From NCBI RefSeq assembly GCF_900168115.1, contig NZ_FUZC01000013.1:1-64000 (forward strand): DNA of 64,000 nucleotides, read 5' to 3'. The notes under the pieces were generated by a model. That model did no database searches, was not told where the DNA came from, and saw only the letters and a list, made by a program, of their open reading frames with translations. Made by a program: the position numbers and the translations under genes. Of the stretch, positions 44,947 to 53,479 are shown piece after piece. Origin of the DNA: Salegentibacter salinarum (GTDB lineage Bacteria; Bacteroidota; Bacteroidia; Flavobacteriales; Flavobacteriaceae). Every line of letters starts with the position of its first letter. The stretch's first letter is position 1.

Positions 44947-46179
44947 ATGACCAATCAAGATCTGCTCGCCGTTGCTAAAGAATTTGGAAGCCCAGTATAT
45001 GTATATGATGCCGAAAAAATTGCTTTCCAGTTTAACCGACTTAAAAATGCGTTTTCTGAAATTAAAGATTTACGTATTCATTATGCGGTAAAAGCGCTTT
45101 CTAATATTTCTATCCTGAAATATTTAAATTCCCTGGGCAGCGGGATGGACACGGTTTCTGTACAGGAAGTTAAGCTTGCGCTGGAAGCCGGGGTTGCACC
45201 AAAAGATATTATTTATACACCAAATGGAGTTTCCTTAGAGGAAATTGAACAGGTGGTGCGGTTGGGAGTTCAAATTAATATAGATAACCTTTCTATTCTG
45301 GAACAATTTGGTGCCAAGCATCCCGATGTTCCGGTTTGTATTCGTATTAATCCGCATATTTTGGCCGGCGGAAACTCTAAAATTTCTGTTGGACACGTAG
45401 ATTCTAAATTCGGGATTTCTATTCATCAAATGCCGCTTTTGCTGCGCATTGTTGAAAATACGGGGATGAATATAAACGGGATCCATATGCATACCGGAAG
45501 CGATATTCTTGATATTGAAGTTTTCCTGCGTGCTTCAGAAATTCTATTCGATTCGGCTAAAAACTTTAAAAATCTTCAATTTCTTGATTTTGGAAGCGGA
45601 TTTAAAGTACCATACCGTGAAAATGACATTGAAACCGATATTGAAGAACTGGGAGAAAAATTAACCGAGCGATTTAAAAATTTCTGTAAAGAATATGGGC
45701 GCGAACTTACTTTAGTTTTTGAACCAGGAAAATTTTTAGTGAGCGAAGCCGGAAGATTCCTCGCTAAAGTCAACGTGATTAAACAAACCACTTCTACGGT
45801 CTTCGCTGGAGTTGACACCGGGTTTAATCATTTAATTCGACCAATGTTTTACGGGTCTCATCACGATATTAAAAATGTCTCCAATCCAGAGGGGAAATTC
45901 AGGTTTTACTCGGTGGTAGGATATATTTGTGAAACCGATACTTTTGCCAATAACCGCCGAATTGCTGAAATCACCGAAGGTGACATCCTTGCTTTTAGCA
46001 ACGCCGGGGCCTATTCTTTCTCTATGGCCAGTAATTTTAATTCACGCTACCGCCCGGCAGAAGTTTTATGGTACAAGGGTAAAGGACATTTAATAAGGGA
46101 ACGCGAAACTTTTGAGGATTTGCTAAGACATCAAAAAGTTATAGATTTTACACCAAAAACTGCAAAAAGTTCTAAATAA
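44947..46179 (+). CDS. lysA: Diaminopimelate decarboxylase
   Basis: This 410-aa fold-type III PLP enzyme makes lysine from meso-diaminopimelate. The PLP lysine is in HYAVKALSN near residue 44, the TIM-barrel segments INPHILAG near 132 and HMHTGSDI near 180 follow, the glycine loop LDFGSGFKVPY is near 209, EPGKFLVSEAG near 259, and the second-domain Cys motif GYICETDTFA near 325 supplies the active-site cysteine from the partner subunit. Start chosen at MTNQDLL; the upstream frame overlaps a promoter box. A small membrane-protein gene starts 3 nt downstream. Confidence 0.95.
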   Translation: MTNQDLLAVAKEFGSPVYVYDAEKIAFQFNRLKNAFSEIKDLRIHYAVKALSNISILKYLNSLGSGMDTVSVQEVKLALEAGVAPKDIIYTPNGVSLEEIEQVVRLGVQINIDNLSILEQFGAKHPDVPVCIRINPHILAGGNSKISVGHVDSKFGISIHQMPLLLRIVENTGMNINGIHMHTGSDILDIEVFLRASEILFDSAKNFKNLQFLDFGSGFKVPYRENDIETDIEELGEKLTERFKNFCKEYGRELTLVFEPGKFLVSEAGRFLAKVNVIKQTTSTVFAGVDTGFNHLIRPMFYGSHHDIKNVSNPEGKFRFYSVVGYICETDTFANNRRIAEITEGDILAFSNAGAYSFSMASNFNSRYRPAEVLWYKGKGHLIRERETFEDLLRHQKVIDFTPKTAKSSK

Positions 46180-46182
46180 TTT

Positions 46183-46560
46183 ATGGAAACAGTTTTTAAA
46201 AACAGATGGTTTTACAGGCTGCTCATAATTTATATTTTCCTCATTCTTATTTGGAATACCTATATGGTTATTTCTGGTAATTACCTGGGATTAATTGCCG
46301 TAGTAATAGAATTAGCGTTGCTGTATTTACTATTTAACAAACACAGACTTGCAAAAATGGCCATCCACTTTTGGGCAATTATCATGATGGTAGGCCCCGG
46401 ACTTTCAATTATAGGAAAGCTCATAAAAATGGCAACGGGAGACGATCTAAATTTTATGGTAGACAGCCTTGTGCAAAATCTACTCTTATTCACTTTTGGC
46501 TTATTGATCTATTATTTTAATAAGAAAACTGTTTTTATACAGGAAAGGGAAGTAAATTAA
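46183..46560 (+). CDS. Small four-helix membrane protein, unknown
   Basis: The 125-aa product has four hydrophobic segments (about residues 10-28, 33-50, 58-77 and 92-112) and short charged ends. I do not recognise a family. It starts 3 nt behind lysA and 20 nt before the 2'-5' RNA ligase-like gene, so it is probably in the lysA transcript. Confidence 0.75.
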   Translation: METVFKNRWFYRLLIIYIFLILIWNTYMVISGNYLGLIAVVIELALLYLLFNKHRLAKMAIHFWAIIMMVGPGLSIIGKLIKMATGDDLNFMVDSLVQNLLLFTFGLLIYYFNKKTVFIQEREVN

Positions 46561-46580
46561 TCTCGAAAATTTGATCTGAA

Positions 46581-47117
46581 ATGCCTTTATATTTTCTCGC
46601 TATAATTCCTCCGGAAAATATTTGTAAACGGGTTAAGTCGTTAAAAGAGGAAATTGCGGAAAAATATGAAGCAAAACATGCGCTGAAACTACCGGCACAT
46701 ATAACCCTTCAAATCCCCTTTAAAATTCCTGAATCAGAAGAAGAAAAACTTGGTGAGCTGCTTATATATTTTACTGAAAACCAGAAGGCTTTTAAAATTA
46801 GTTTAACAGATTTCGGCAGGTTTTCTCAAAAAGTAATCTTTATCAATATTCAGCAGCACAAAGAGATTATTAAGCTTCATGCCAATTTACAGCAAGTTCT
46901 AAATAAAAATTTCAACTTTAAAAAGCACGAGAAATTTTCAAAAATTCATCCGCATATTACGCTCGCCTCACGAGATCTTCATTACAAACAATTTCCAAAT
47001 GCCTGGGCCAACTTTAAAGAACGGGAATTCCAGGCTTCTTTTACTGCAAAATCCTTGGCACTGCTAAAACATGATGGAAAGCAGTGGCATATGCATTGTG
47101 AGTTTAAATTTGAATAA
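46581..47117 (+). CDS. 2'-5' RNA ligase / 2H phosphoesterase family protein
   Basis: This 178-aa protein has the two HxT/S motifs of the 2H superfamily, HITLQIPF near residue 41 and HPHITLASR near 125, at the usual spacing. Bacterial members (ThpR-like) join or hydrolyse 2'-5' RNA bonds or cyclic phosphodiesters. It is cytoplasmic with no extra domain. It lies 20 nt after the small membrane protein and ends the lysA gene group. Confidence 0.9.
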   Translation: MPLYFLAIIPPENICKRVKSLKEEIAEKYEAKHALKLPAHITLQIPFKIPESEEEKLGELLIYFTENQKAFKISLTDFGRFSQKVIFINIQQHKEIIKLHANLQQVLNKNFNFKKHEKFSKIHPHITLASRDLHYKQFPNAWANFKEREFQASFTAKSLALLKHDGKQWHMHCEFKFE

Positions 47118-47195
47118 CTGTAATTGAAATCAGAGTTTTTTTAGAGTTTTCTGTAACATTTTAATATATTTAACCCCTTATTACGAAAACTATTT

Positions 47196-47336
47196 ATGAA
47201 AAAGCAAGAATCCACCAGAAAGTATAATTTTACTTTTCTGGAAATACTGGGAATAATAGCGCTGATAATTATTGCGATCTACTTCCTGGATTTTACCATA
47301 GAAGCAGCTTTAGACGGGTGGAATAACCCAATGTAA
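47196..47336 (+). CDS. 46-aa single-pass membrane peptide
   Basis: ATG at 47196 opens 46 codons. After the polar start MKKQESTRKYNFTFLE there is one hydrophobic helix (ILGIIALIIIAIYF) and then LDFTIEAALDGWNNPM. The C-terminal part (FLDFTIEAALDGW) matches FLDFALKSAIAAL in the 36-aa peptide encoded at 48114, so the two are likely paralogues. The -7-like TATATTTAA lies about 30 nt before. Function unknown. Confidence 0.6.
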   Translation: MKKQESTRKYNFTFLEILGIIALIIIAIYFLDFTIEAALDGWNNPM

Positions 47337-47415
47337 GGTTTTATTTCTTGTTTCATTTCTGGTAGTTTCAGCGGTATAAAAAACCTTTATATATTTTAAT
47401 TTAATACCCTAAACC

Positions 47416-47808
47416 GTGATTATTTATTATAAAAAGAAAAGACTCAAATATCAACTAATTTCCGGATTAGCAATATTGGTTTTTGGTATTTCAATTCTTA
47501 TCCTGGACACTTCAACTGGAATCTATTCTATCTGGATTTTATTTGGTCTACTACAAATTGGCACCTGGTTTTATCAGAGAAAGTATCAATATCTGTATAT
47601 AGATGAAGAATCCTTAACTAAAAACGCCCTGTCACCAAGCAGTATAAAGTTTAGTGAACTTAAAGCTATTTGGAAATATAAAAATAGTTTTACTCTGGAA
47701 ACCAATACTACTAAAATTAAAATCGACAAAGATTTAATGGAGGATGAATCTTTATACAAACTCACCGATTTTATAAACCAAATAGAACTGAAATCCCAAC
47801 AAGCATAA
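47416..47808 (+). CDS. 130-aa two-TM protein with PH-like C-terminal part, paralogue A
   Basis: This GTG-started protein opens MIIYYKKKRLKYQLISG, has two membrane helices (about residues 15-32 and 36-52) and then a soluble, beta-rich region (YLYIDEESLTKN, KIKIDKDL) ending in a helix LTDFINQIEL. It has the same length and order as the protein at 49686 (MIIYY, KRLKY, EIGTW/QIGTW, LTKN, NSF, LTD). The topology resembles bacterial PH-domain membrane proteins, but this is a guess from pattern only. Confidence 0.75.
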   Translation: MIIYYKKKRLKYQLISGLAILVFGISILILDTSTGIYSIWILFGLLQIGTWFYQRKYQYLYIDEESLTKNALSPSSIKFSELKAIWKYKNSFTLETNTTKIKIDKDLMEDESLYKLTDFINQIELKSQQA

Positions 47809-48113
47809 TTATTGCGTTTATACTTCAATAACATATTTTCCTGGGCCTTCAGGAAAATTCTTTCTTCTATAAAAAAATCTCTACCTAAACTCAAAATAAA
47901 AATAATTTTTTAATCAAAAACCAATTAAAACACTCTGGATTAAATATAAATTTGGCTAAAAGACTAAAAATTTCTTATATTTACCGTTAGTTTTATAAAA
48001 ATCGGTTGCAAAAACATCGATTTCTCAAAGGTCTGGCGTTTCCTAAATTCAGGATTTTTTCCCCAAAAAACATTCTTTAAAGACTTTATTGAGACTTAAA
48101 AAATTATTTCACC
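47809..48113. other. Intergenic, AT-rich, no feature seen
   Basis: No open frame with coding character, repeat or stable hairpin was found. Only TATATTTA (about 47975), similar to a -7 box, precedes the small peptide gene at 48114. Confidence 0.5.
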
Positions 48114-48224
48114 ATGAAGAAAGATCAGCTTAATATTTTAAAATTAATAGGAATTATTTTTACAGCTTTAATGTTGGTAATTTTTCTGGATTTCGCTCTG
48201 AAATCGGCCATAGCGGCATTATAA
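48114..48224 (+). CDS. 36-aa single-pass membrane peptide
   Basis: It reads MKKDQLNILKLIGIIFTAL, continues MLVIFLDFALKSAIAAL and stops. One hydrophobic helix is followed by FLDFALKSA, matching FLDFTIEAA in the 46-aa peptide encoded at 47196. The shared MKK start, helix and LDF block support real coding. The pseudogene at 48229 begins 4 nt downstream. Confidence 0.6.
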   Translation: MKKDQLNILKLIGIIFTALMLVIFLDFALKSAIAAL

Positions 48225-48228
48225 TTAT

Positions 48229-48401
48229 ATGAGTAAAGCAAGGTTTTTTGGTCTGCTTCTCATAATAGTGGTCTGGTTATAAGTTATTATTTCGAAGAAA
48301 ATAATATTGATTTCTTTGCCGGAATTTTAATCGGGGCTGGTATTCCCTTTCTACTCACGGGACGCTTCCGTTATTGGAAATGGAAAATAGACTCTTATTA
48401 A
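48229..48401 (+). pseudogene. Small two-TM protein gene broken by a one-base frameshift
   Basis: The frame starts MSKARFFGLLLIIVVWL and stops at codon 18. If one base is added after codon 14, translation continues GLVISYYFEENNIDFFAGIL, then IGAGIPFLLTGRFRYWKWK and IDSY, giving a 57-aa two-helix protein of a type common in Flavobacteriia. A true frameshift and a sequence error are both possible. Confidence 0.55.
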
Positions 48402-48521
48402 GCTAAATCAGTTTATATATTTTATTAAAGAATCGTTTAGCTGTAAGACCTTACCTATCTCCCTGCTTTTTAACTTTTAATCGCTATCTTGATCTTAATT
48501 AATTGTAATTACGAGATACTT

Positions 48522-49532
48522 ATGCGATTATTCTTAACTTTTTTCCTTCTCTTGTTCATTTTTCCCACGCTTCAAGCGCAGGAATCCTCATTTTCTTTAA
48601 CAGGAACAACAAGTGATATAAAAGATGGGAATTGGCTTTATTTTCAAGACCTCGTAAATGGAGGTACATTGGATTCCGCAGAAGTAAAAAATAACCGGTT
48701 TAAGTTTGACACTAAACTTCCTGAACCCAGGATGTGGGTGATGCTGCATACTAAAGACCGGTCTAAATTCGTAGAACTTTGGCTTCAAAATAAACCTATG
48801 CAGTTTGATGCAAGTAACAAAGATTTTGAAGAAGCTGAAATAACCGGTTCCATTTCACAACTGTTAGTGGAAACAGTAAAAGCGGTTTACGAAGACTTTG
48901 ATAAAATTAGTAAAGCCGAACTTAGAAAACGCCAGGAAGAATTTATAAAAAATAATCCTAACGCCCTGATTAGTGTCCGAATGCTTTATGAAGTTTCGGG
49001 AAAATGGGGCCAGGAAACTACTGGCCATTATTTTAAAATGTTTCCTGAAGAAATTCAGGATAGCGCTCTTGGAAAGCGAATACTTAGCATTTTGAATAAC
49101 GATAATATCCCGCAACTTGGTGAAAAGTATGCTGACTTTGAATTACCTGATAGAAATGGAAAAAAGCAAAAATTTTCAGCTTTAACCGGAAAAATCACCC
49201 TGCTCCAATTCTGGGCTTCTACCTGCGAACCCAGCAAAATGCAAAACCGCGAGCTAAAAAAATTATACCGAAAATATAAATCAGAGGGACTTGAAATTGT
49301 AGCTATTTCCCGCGATACTTCAAAAACTGACTGGATTAAATCTATAGAAAAAGACAATTTAAAATGGCAGCACCTCAGCGGTTTGGAGGGTTGGGAAGGT
49401 CAGGTTTTTAGCAATTATGGGATAAAACGAACTCCTTCCAATTATCTTATAAATAAAGAAGGACGCGTGGTAGGCCGTAACTTAAGCGATGATGAGTTAA
49501 AAGAAAATATTAAAGAATTATTGAAAAATTGA
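48522..49532 (+). CDS. TlpA/ResA-like thioredoxin-fold protein with a CxxS active site
   Basis: The 336-aa exported protein has a signal peptide MRLFLTFFLLLFIFPTLQAQ, an N-terminal DUF4369-like beta domain (about residues 22-110), a helical linker and a thioredoxin-like domain (about 195-330; PQLGEKYADFELPDRNGK). The active-site helix reads FWASTCEPSKMQNRELKKL, where family members have WCxxC; residue 235 is Cys but residue 238 is Ser. A monothiol like this cannot form the internal disulfide and could act as isomerase, bind a partner by mixed disulfide, or be non-redox. Start chosen at 48522 since the upstream codons break the signal peptide. Confidence 0.88.
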   Translation: MRLFLTFFLLLFIFPTLQAQESSFSLTGTTSDIKDGNWLYFQDLVNGGTLDSAEVKNNRFKFDTKLPEPRMWVMLHTKDRSKFVELWLQNKPMQFDASNKDFEEAEITGSISQLLVETVKAVYEDFDKISKAELRKRQEEFIKNNPNALISVRMLYEVSGKWGQETTGHYFKMFPEEIQDSALGKRILSILNNDNIPQLGEKYADFELPDRNGKKQKFSALTGKITLLQFWASTCEPSKMQNRELKKLYRKYKSEGLEIVAISRDTSKTDWIKSIEKDNLKWQHLSGLEGWEGQVFSNYGIKRTPSNYLINKEGRVVGRNLSDDELKENIKELLKN

Positions 49533-49685
49533 TATTTTTTTCTTAATTTCATTAAAATTGCACCCATAATCTTTCAATAACTTAATCTTAATTTATTTGA
49601 ATTTACTTCATTATTTCGCTTAGCCCCTTAACAGGCATCGAACTTGATATAGTATATATTCAAATATTACTTTAAAGTTTAAGTT

Positions 49686-50078
49686 ATGATCATATATTAT
49701 CCACAGAAAAGGCTAAAGTATAAATTGCTGTACGGCATCGTATCAGTAATTATTGGCAGTTTCGCGTTTATCATTGATTCCGAACCTATTTTTATATACC
49801 CCTGGGTAATCCTGGGCTTTTTAGAAATTGGTACCTGGTATTACGAAAAGAAATATCACTACCTGCACATAGATCATAATATTCTTACCAAAAATTCACT
49901 CTTTCCCAAAAGTATAGATCTCAGGCAAGTTACTGCTATTAGGAAAAATAGAAATAGTTTTGTCCTGGAATCAGAAGGTAAAAATATTAGAATTCATAAA
50001 GGTTTGGTCGCTTCCCAATCCCTTAATCAGCTTACCGATCTTTTAGATGAAATACAACTACAACCTCAGCATGTATAA
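49686..50078 (+). CDS. 130-aa two-TM protein with PH-like C-terminal part, paralogue B
   Basis: It is the second copy of the protein encoded at 47416: MIIYYPQKRLKYKLLYG, helices at about residues 15-32 and 36-52, EIGTWYYEKKYHYLHID, NILTKNSLFPKSI, NSFVLES and LTDLLDEIQL. Here the start is ATG. Both genes are spaced by the small peptides and the TlpA-like gene, suggesting local duplication. Function unknown. Confidence 0.78.
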   Translation: MIIYYPQKRLKYKLLYGIVSVIIGSFAFIIDSEPIFIYPWVILGFLEIGTWYYEKKYHYLHIDHNILTKNSLFPKSIDLRQVTAIRKNRNSFVLESEGKNIRIHKGLVASQSLNQLTDLLDEIQLQPQHV

Positions 50079-50141
50079 GTGCTTTTTTTCGAACTTTTAT
50101 TGATAATTCTGTATTTTTAAATCGCTAGAAAATTACAGAAA

Positions 50142-51419
50142 ATGAATAAACTGCCTTGGCTAATTTTAATTTTTCTTATTGGTTTTATCGGACTCATCTA
50201 TTTTTCGGTTTCTGGGACAGAAAAGGAATTTGAAACCATAACGATAAAAGAATTTAAAGATATTGAAAACATAGATTTTCGGGAGCACGATTCAGTTCTC
50301 GTGGCTGCCAGCAGTTTGTATGAAACCTATCCACTTAAAAATATTATGCAGGGAGAAAATTATCGTGAAGCCTGGGCCACCCCGGTAAAAGTTCCGGTAC
50401 TTTTTCTCGATACACTTTACGGCGGGATGGAGATCGTAAAAGAAGGTGGAGGCACCCAAACCCATTCGCTTCGTTTAAAAGATAAAGAAGGTTATTTGTA
50501 TTCCTTACGCAGTGTAAACAAAGATCCATCTACCCACGTTCCTGAATTTGCACGTAGCCTGGGGCTTGAAAATATTGTGATAGATGCAATTTCGGCTTCG
50601 CACCCATACGGCGCCATTCTTACCGCTAAACTTTCAGAAAAAGCTAATGTTTTGCACACGCATCCCACAGTGGTTTTTGTTCCAAAACAGGATTTTTTAG
50701 GTAAAAAATACAACGAGAAATACGGCAACCGACTCTTCCTGCTGGAATATGAAACCGAAGGGAAAGAGAATTGGACAGATTATGAAAATGTAGATGAAAT
50801 TCTTGACACCAAACACCTGCAGGAATTAAAAGATAAACATCCTGAAAAAGTTTCAGTTAACAAAAATGCTTTGGTAAGAGCCCGCTTATTCGATTTGCTA
50901 ATTGGCGATTGGGACAGGCACGCCAAGCAATGGGGCTGGGCAATTCAGGAGGAAGATGATACCTTTAGAGCCATTCCCGTTGCCGGTGATAGAGACAATG
51001 CTTTTTTCAATTTAGAAGGCATTATTCCCGGAATAATTTCAAATAAGTATATTGAACCTAAAGTAAGGCCTTTTGAACAGGAAATAGATTATATGCCGGG
51101 ATTGGTATACCCTAACGATGTTTATTTTCTAACTGATACCCCTAAAGAAATCTTTATTTCGGAAGCAAAAAATTTACAGGAATTAATGACCGATGAAGCG
51201 ATATCCGATTCCTTTAAAGTTTGGCCCAGGGAAATCTACGAATTAGACGGAAAAGAGATTGCTGAAAAGATAAAATCCCGACGGGAAAATTTAGAAGCAT
51301 ACGCCAAAGAATTCCACCGAAATATCTCAGAAAAAGAATTGCTGGACAAACCTCTAAAAGGCTCTGAAGACGCAAAAATAAGTCCGGATTTAATCAAATG
51401 CTTTGAATGCGGAAGCTAG
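50142..51419 (+). CDS. Membrane-anchored protein with an atypical-kinase-like motif
   Basis: A 425-aa protein with an N-terminal signal-anchor (LPWLILIFLIGFIGLIYF) and a periplasmic domain. Conserved-looking motifs are LYGGMEIVKEGGGTQTHSLR near residue 88, LLIGDWDRHAKQWGW at about 251-265 and VAGDRDNAF at about 280-288. DRHxxQ/N followed after about 20 residues by DxD is the arrangement of the catalytic and metal loops in Fam20/HipA/PI-kinase-like atypical kinases. It also occurs in large Bacteroidota proteins fused to outer-membrane barrels. A secreted kinase-like enzyme is thus possible, but a degenerate binding fold is equally so. It ends with the Cys pair CFEC. Confidence 0.72.
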   Translation: MNKLPWLILIFLIGFIGLIYFSVSGTEKEFETITIKEFKDIENIDFREHDSVLVAASSLYETYPLKNIMQGENYREAWATPVKVPVLFLDTLYGGMEIVKEGGGTQTHSLRLKDKEGYLYSLRSVNKDPSTHVPEFARSLGLENIVIDAISASHPYGAILTAKLSEKANVLHTHPTVVFVPKQDFLGKKYNEKYGNRLFLLEYETEGKENWTDYENVDEILDTKHLQELKDKHPEKVSVNKNALVRARLFDLLIGDWDRHAKQWGWAIQEEDDTFRAIPVAGDRDNAFFNLEGIIPGIISNKYIEPKVRPFEQEIDYMPGLVYPNDVYFLTDTPKEIFISEAKNLQELMTDEAISDSFKVWPREIYELDGKEIAEKIKSRRENLEAYAKEFHRNISEKELLDKPLKGSEDAKISPDLIKCFECGS

Positions 51420-51420
51420 G

Positions 51421-51768
51421 GTTTCAGTTTACAGTTTATTGTTTGGAGTTTTGAGTTTGTCGTTTCCGTCATTGCGAAGACTGCGAGAGCAGGACGTGGC
51501 AATCTGTGTTTGGGTTATTGTTTCGGGTTATTGTTTCGCCACGAATCCACTAATATTTCTGCTTGCACAATCTCTGGGCGACAGTTCGAGTGGTGAAATT
51601 GGAGCGAGAGCTAAAATAACGCTGTATCGAGAACCCTAAGAAGTTCTACCTGCCTAGCACTTCTCGATACCTCCTCCTCCCTTCGGAAACTCTAAAGTGA
51701 CGGGAGACTCGCGATGACAAATGCAAGAGAGGCTGTAAACTGACAACCTACAATCGAGAACCGAAAAC
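51421..51768. repeat. Intergenic repeat block with heptamer phasing
   Basis: The block opens with seven-base units ending GTT (TTCAGTT, TACAGTT, TATTGTT, TGGAGTT, TTGAGTT, TGTCGTT), then CGTCATTGCGAAG...GCAATCT, a tandem GGGTTATTGTTTC pair, and a core CAGTTCGAGTGG...ACGCTGTATCGAG (51582-51632). It ends with CTGTAAACTG (51733-51742), the inverse of CAGTTTACAG at 51425-51434. No coding frame is credible here. Confidence 0.65.
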
Positions 51769-52530
51769 CTAATTAATAATAATATTCGTTTTATCTACGC
51801 CCGTATTTCCCGTTACAGGGTCAAAAGCGTAAATCGTGATAGTATAGTAACCTTTTTCTAAACTTGTATTTGCAGCAAAGGTACTGGGTTTATCGGTGGA
51901 GTTTAAAGTAATTTCCCGACTTTCCTTATCTTCAGCACTTATTATTGCCTTTACTTCATACTGATTGGCATCCCAGACGCCGCCTTCGGTTACGGGACAC
52001 CCGCACATCATAATAATATTGGCTTTTAGACTAAGTTCATCAGAAGCATTAATGCGTTCGTGCGTTTGTGGCGATAAGATATCTACTACAAATCCGGGTA
52101 CTTCCAGCACTACCCCGTCGCCGGTGATATCTTTTCCGGGAATCACCCAAAGTTGCGTGCTTGAAACTACTTTTGCCTGTTTTTTATTGATTGGTGCGTG
52201 GGCTTCCACGTTTATAAAAGTAGGTTCTTCAATATTTAATTTAGCTTCAAATCCAGCTGTGTTTTTATCGGTGAGTTTATCGTAGCGCTCTTTTGGAGTT
52301 TGCAGAATTAATTTGGTATCTCCCGTACTTCCGGAAGTTAAACCCAGGTCCAGGATTTCTCCCGTTTCAGCATTTCTAATAATAACTTTAGCACCGCCAA
52401 TAGAGCTTCCTATAAATTTTGCGTCTTTTGCCAAAGCTCGGACCATAACCGATGTTTCTTGGGCTGCAAGGCTCCCGAAGCAAAATAAAAATGCACAAAA
52501 TAAGCTTAGAATCGAAAATCTGAATTTCAT
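51769..52530 (-). CDS. Secreted protein of unknown function (transthyretin-like/CnaB-like pattern)
   Basis: This 253-aa protein is started at MKFRFSILSLFCAFLFCFGS with cleavage after LAAQ. The mature part is beta-rich: VMVRALAKDAKFIGSSIGGA and VIIRNAETGEILDLGLTSG look like a carboxypeptidase-regulatory or transthyretin-type sandwich, followed by PGFVVDILSPQ and a C-terminal FDPVTGNTGVDKTNIIIN. One CGCP near residue 178 could bind metal or form a disulfide. I do not recognise the family. It lies 40 nt behind the L,D-transpeptidase gene and is probably co-transcribed with it. Confidence 0.75.
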   Translation of the reverse strand: MKFRFSILSLFCAFLFCFGSLAAQETSVMVRALAKDAKFIGSSIGGAKVIIRNAETGEILDLGLTSGSTGDTKLILQTPKERYDKLTDKNTAGFEAKLNIEEPTFINVEAHAPINKKQAKVVSSTQLWVIPGKDITGDGVVLEVPGFVVDILSPQTHERINASDELSLKANIIMMCGCPVTEGGVWDANQYEVKAIISAEDKESREITLNSTDKPSTFAANTSLEKGYYTITIYAFDPVTGNTGVDKTNIIIN

Positions 52531-52570
52531 AAAACCGAATTTCTTACTAAAATACAAAATATGCAGGCAT

Positions 52571-53479
52571 CTAAAGCACAATTTCCTGATCGCTTAAATC
52601 TTCGAATTTAAAGTTTAAAGGATCGTTTTTATATCGCTGGGCATAAACTCTAAGCGTATCCCTCTCTGACTTACTTAACTCATTGCTTCTCTGGTTTTCC
52701 GCGAGTTTAAACCAGGGCTGAATATCTTTAAAATCATATTCGCCAATCACCATAAACGGGGTTCCGTTTTGTACAATTACATCACTTTCCAGTTGCCACA
52801 TATTCGCCCAATCGTAAATCGTTTTCGCATCTTCCTGGTACATCCTAACGCAACCGTGACTGGCTGGATAGCCCGGCAATGTATATTCGTGCGTACCAAT
52901 TCCTTCAAAATTCATAAAATTGAAATAATAAGGCATAATCCAGGATTGGTCTATGGTACTTATTTTTCGTTTCGCCTTATAATTGCCGTAGTATAAACCC
53001 GAAGGTGTGCCAGTGCTTTGTTTCCCGGTACTCACCGGCCCCCAATGCATTAAATTTCCATTTTCATAAAGCGCAAAAGCCTGAATTCTTTTCGAAATTA
53101 TCACGGTTTTATCTATGGAATCCAGGGGTTCCAATAGCTTCGGAAATGGAGCATACGCTTGTAAATCGTTCACCAAAGAATCAGGAATTATAAGTTTGGT
53201 CCCGGGTTTAACGCGGTGTTCGTCAATTCGGTTAAGTGTAAAAACCAGTTTTGCTTCTTCTTCTGAAAAATCATTAAAAAGACTATCCAAATGCTCTATA
53301 CTCTGAATAGAATCCAACCGGTACGAAGTTTTAAAAACCGGTGGCTCCATGGAAATAGTATCTAATTGCCTCGGTTGAACTTCTTTCTTAGGTTCCTGCG
53401 CATTATTATTACAGGCAGTAAAAATTAAAAGAATAACTCCAGAAAAAAGCAGGAATAATGTAGTGTATTGTTGTTTCAA
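52571..53479 (-). CDS. L,D-transpeptidase lipoprotein (ErfK/YbiS/YcfS/YnhG type)
   Basis: A 302-aa lipoprotein (LLIFTAC) with a short LysM-like linker (DEHRVKPGTKLIIPDSL) and a YkuD domain. The catalytic motif GTHEYTLPGYPASHGCVRMYQEDA near residue 200 has the required His and Cys. The enzyme makes 3-3 cross-links in peptidoglycan or attaches proteins to it. It sits at the start of a two-gene minus-strand unit. That unit is bordered on both sides by repeat blocks. Confidence 0.92.
   Translation of the reverse strand: MKQQYTTLFLLFSGVILLIFTACNNNAQEPKKEVQPRQLDTISMEPPVFKTSYRLDSIQSIEHLDSLFNDFSEEEAKLVFTLNRIDEHRVKPGTKLIIPDSLVNDLQAYAPFPKLLEPLDSIDKTVIISKRIQAFALYENGNLMHWGPVSTGKQSTGTPSGLYYGNYKAKRKISTIDQSWIMPYYFNFMNFEGIGTHEYTLPGYPASHGCVRMYQEDAKTIYDWANMWQLESDVIVQNGTPFMVIGEYDFKDIQPWFKLAENQRSNELSKSERDTLRVYAQRYKNDPLNFKFEDLSDQEIVL

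Noticed and set aside
51403-51639. 78-aa frame across the end of the kinase-like gene
   Set aside because: Overlaps the real gene end and the repeat block; no sensible start or family.
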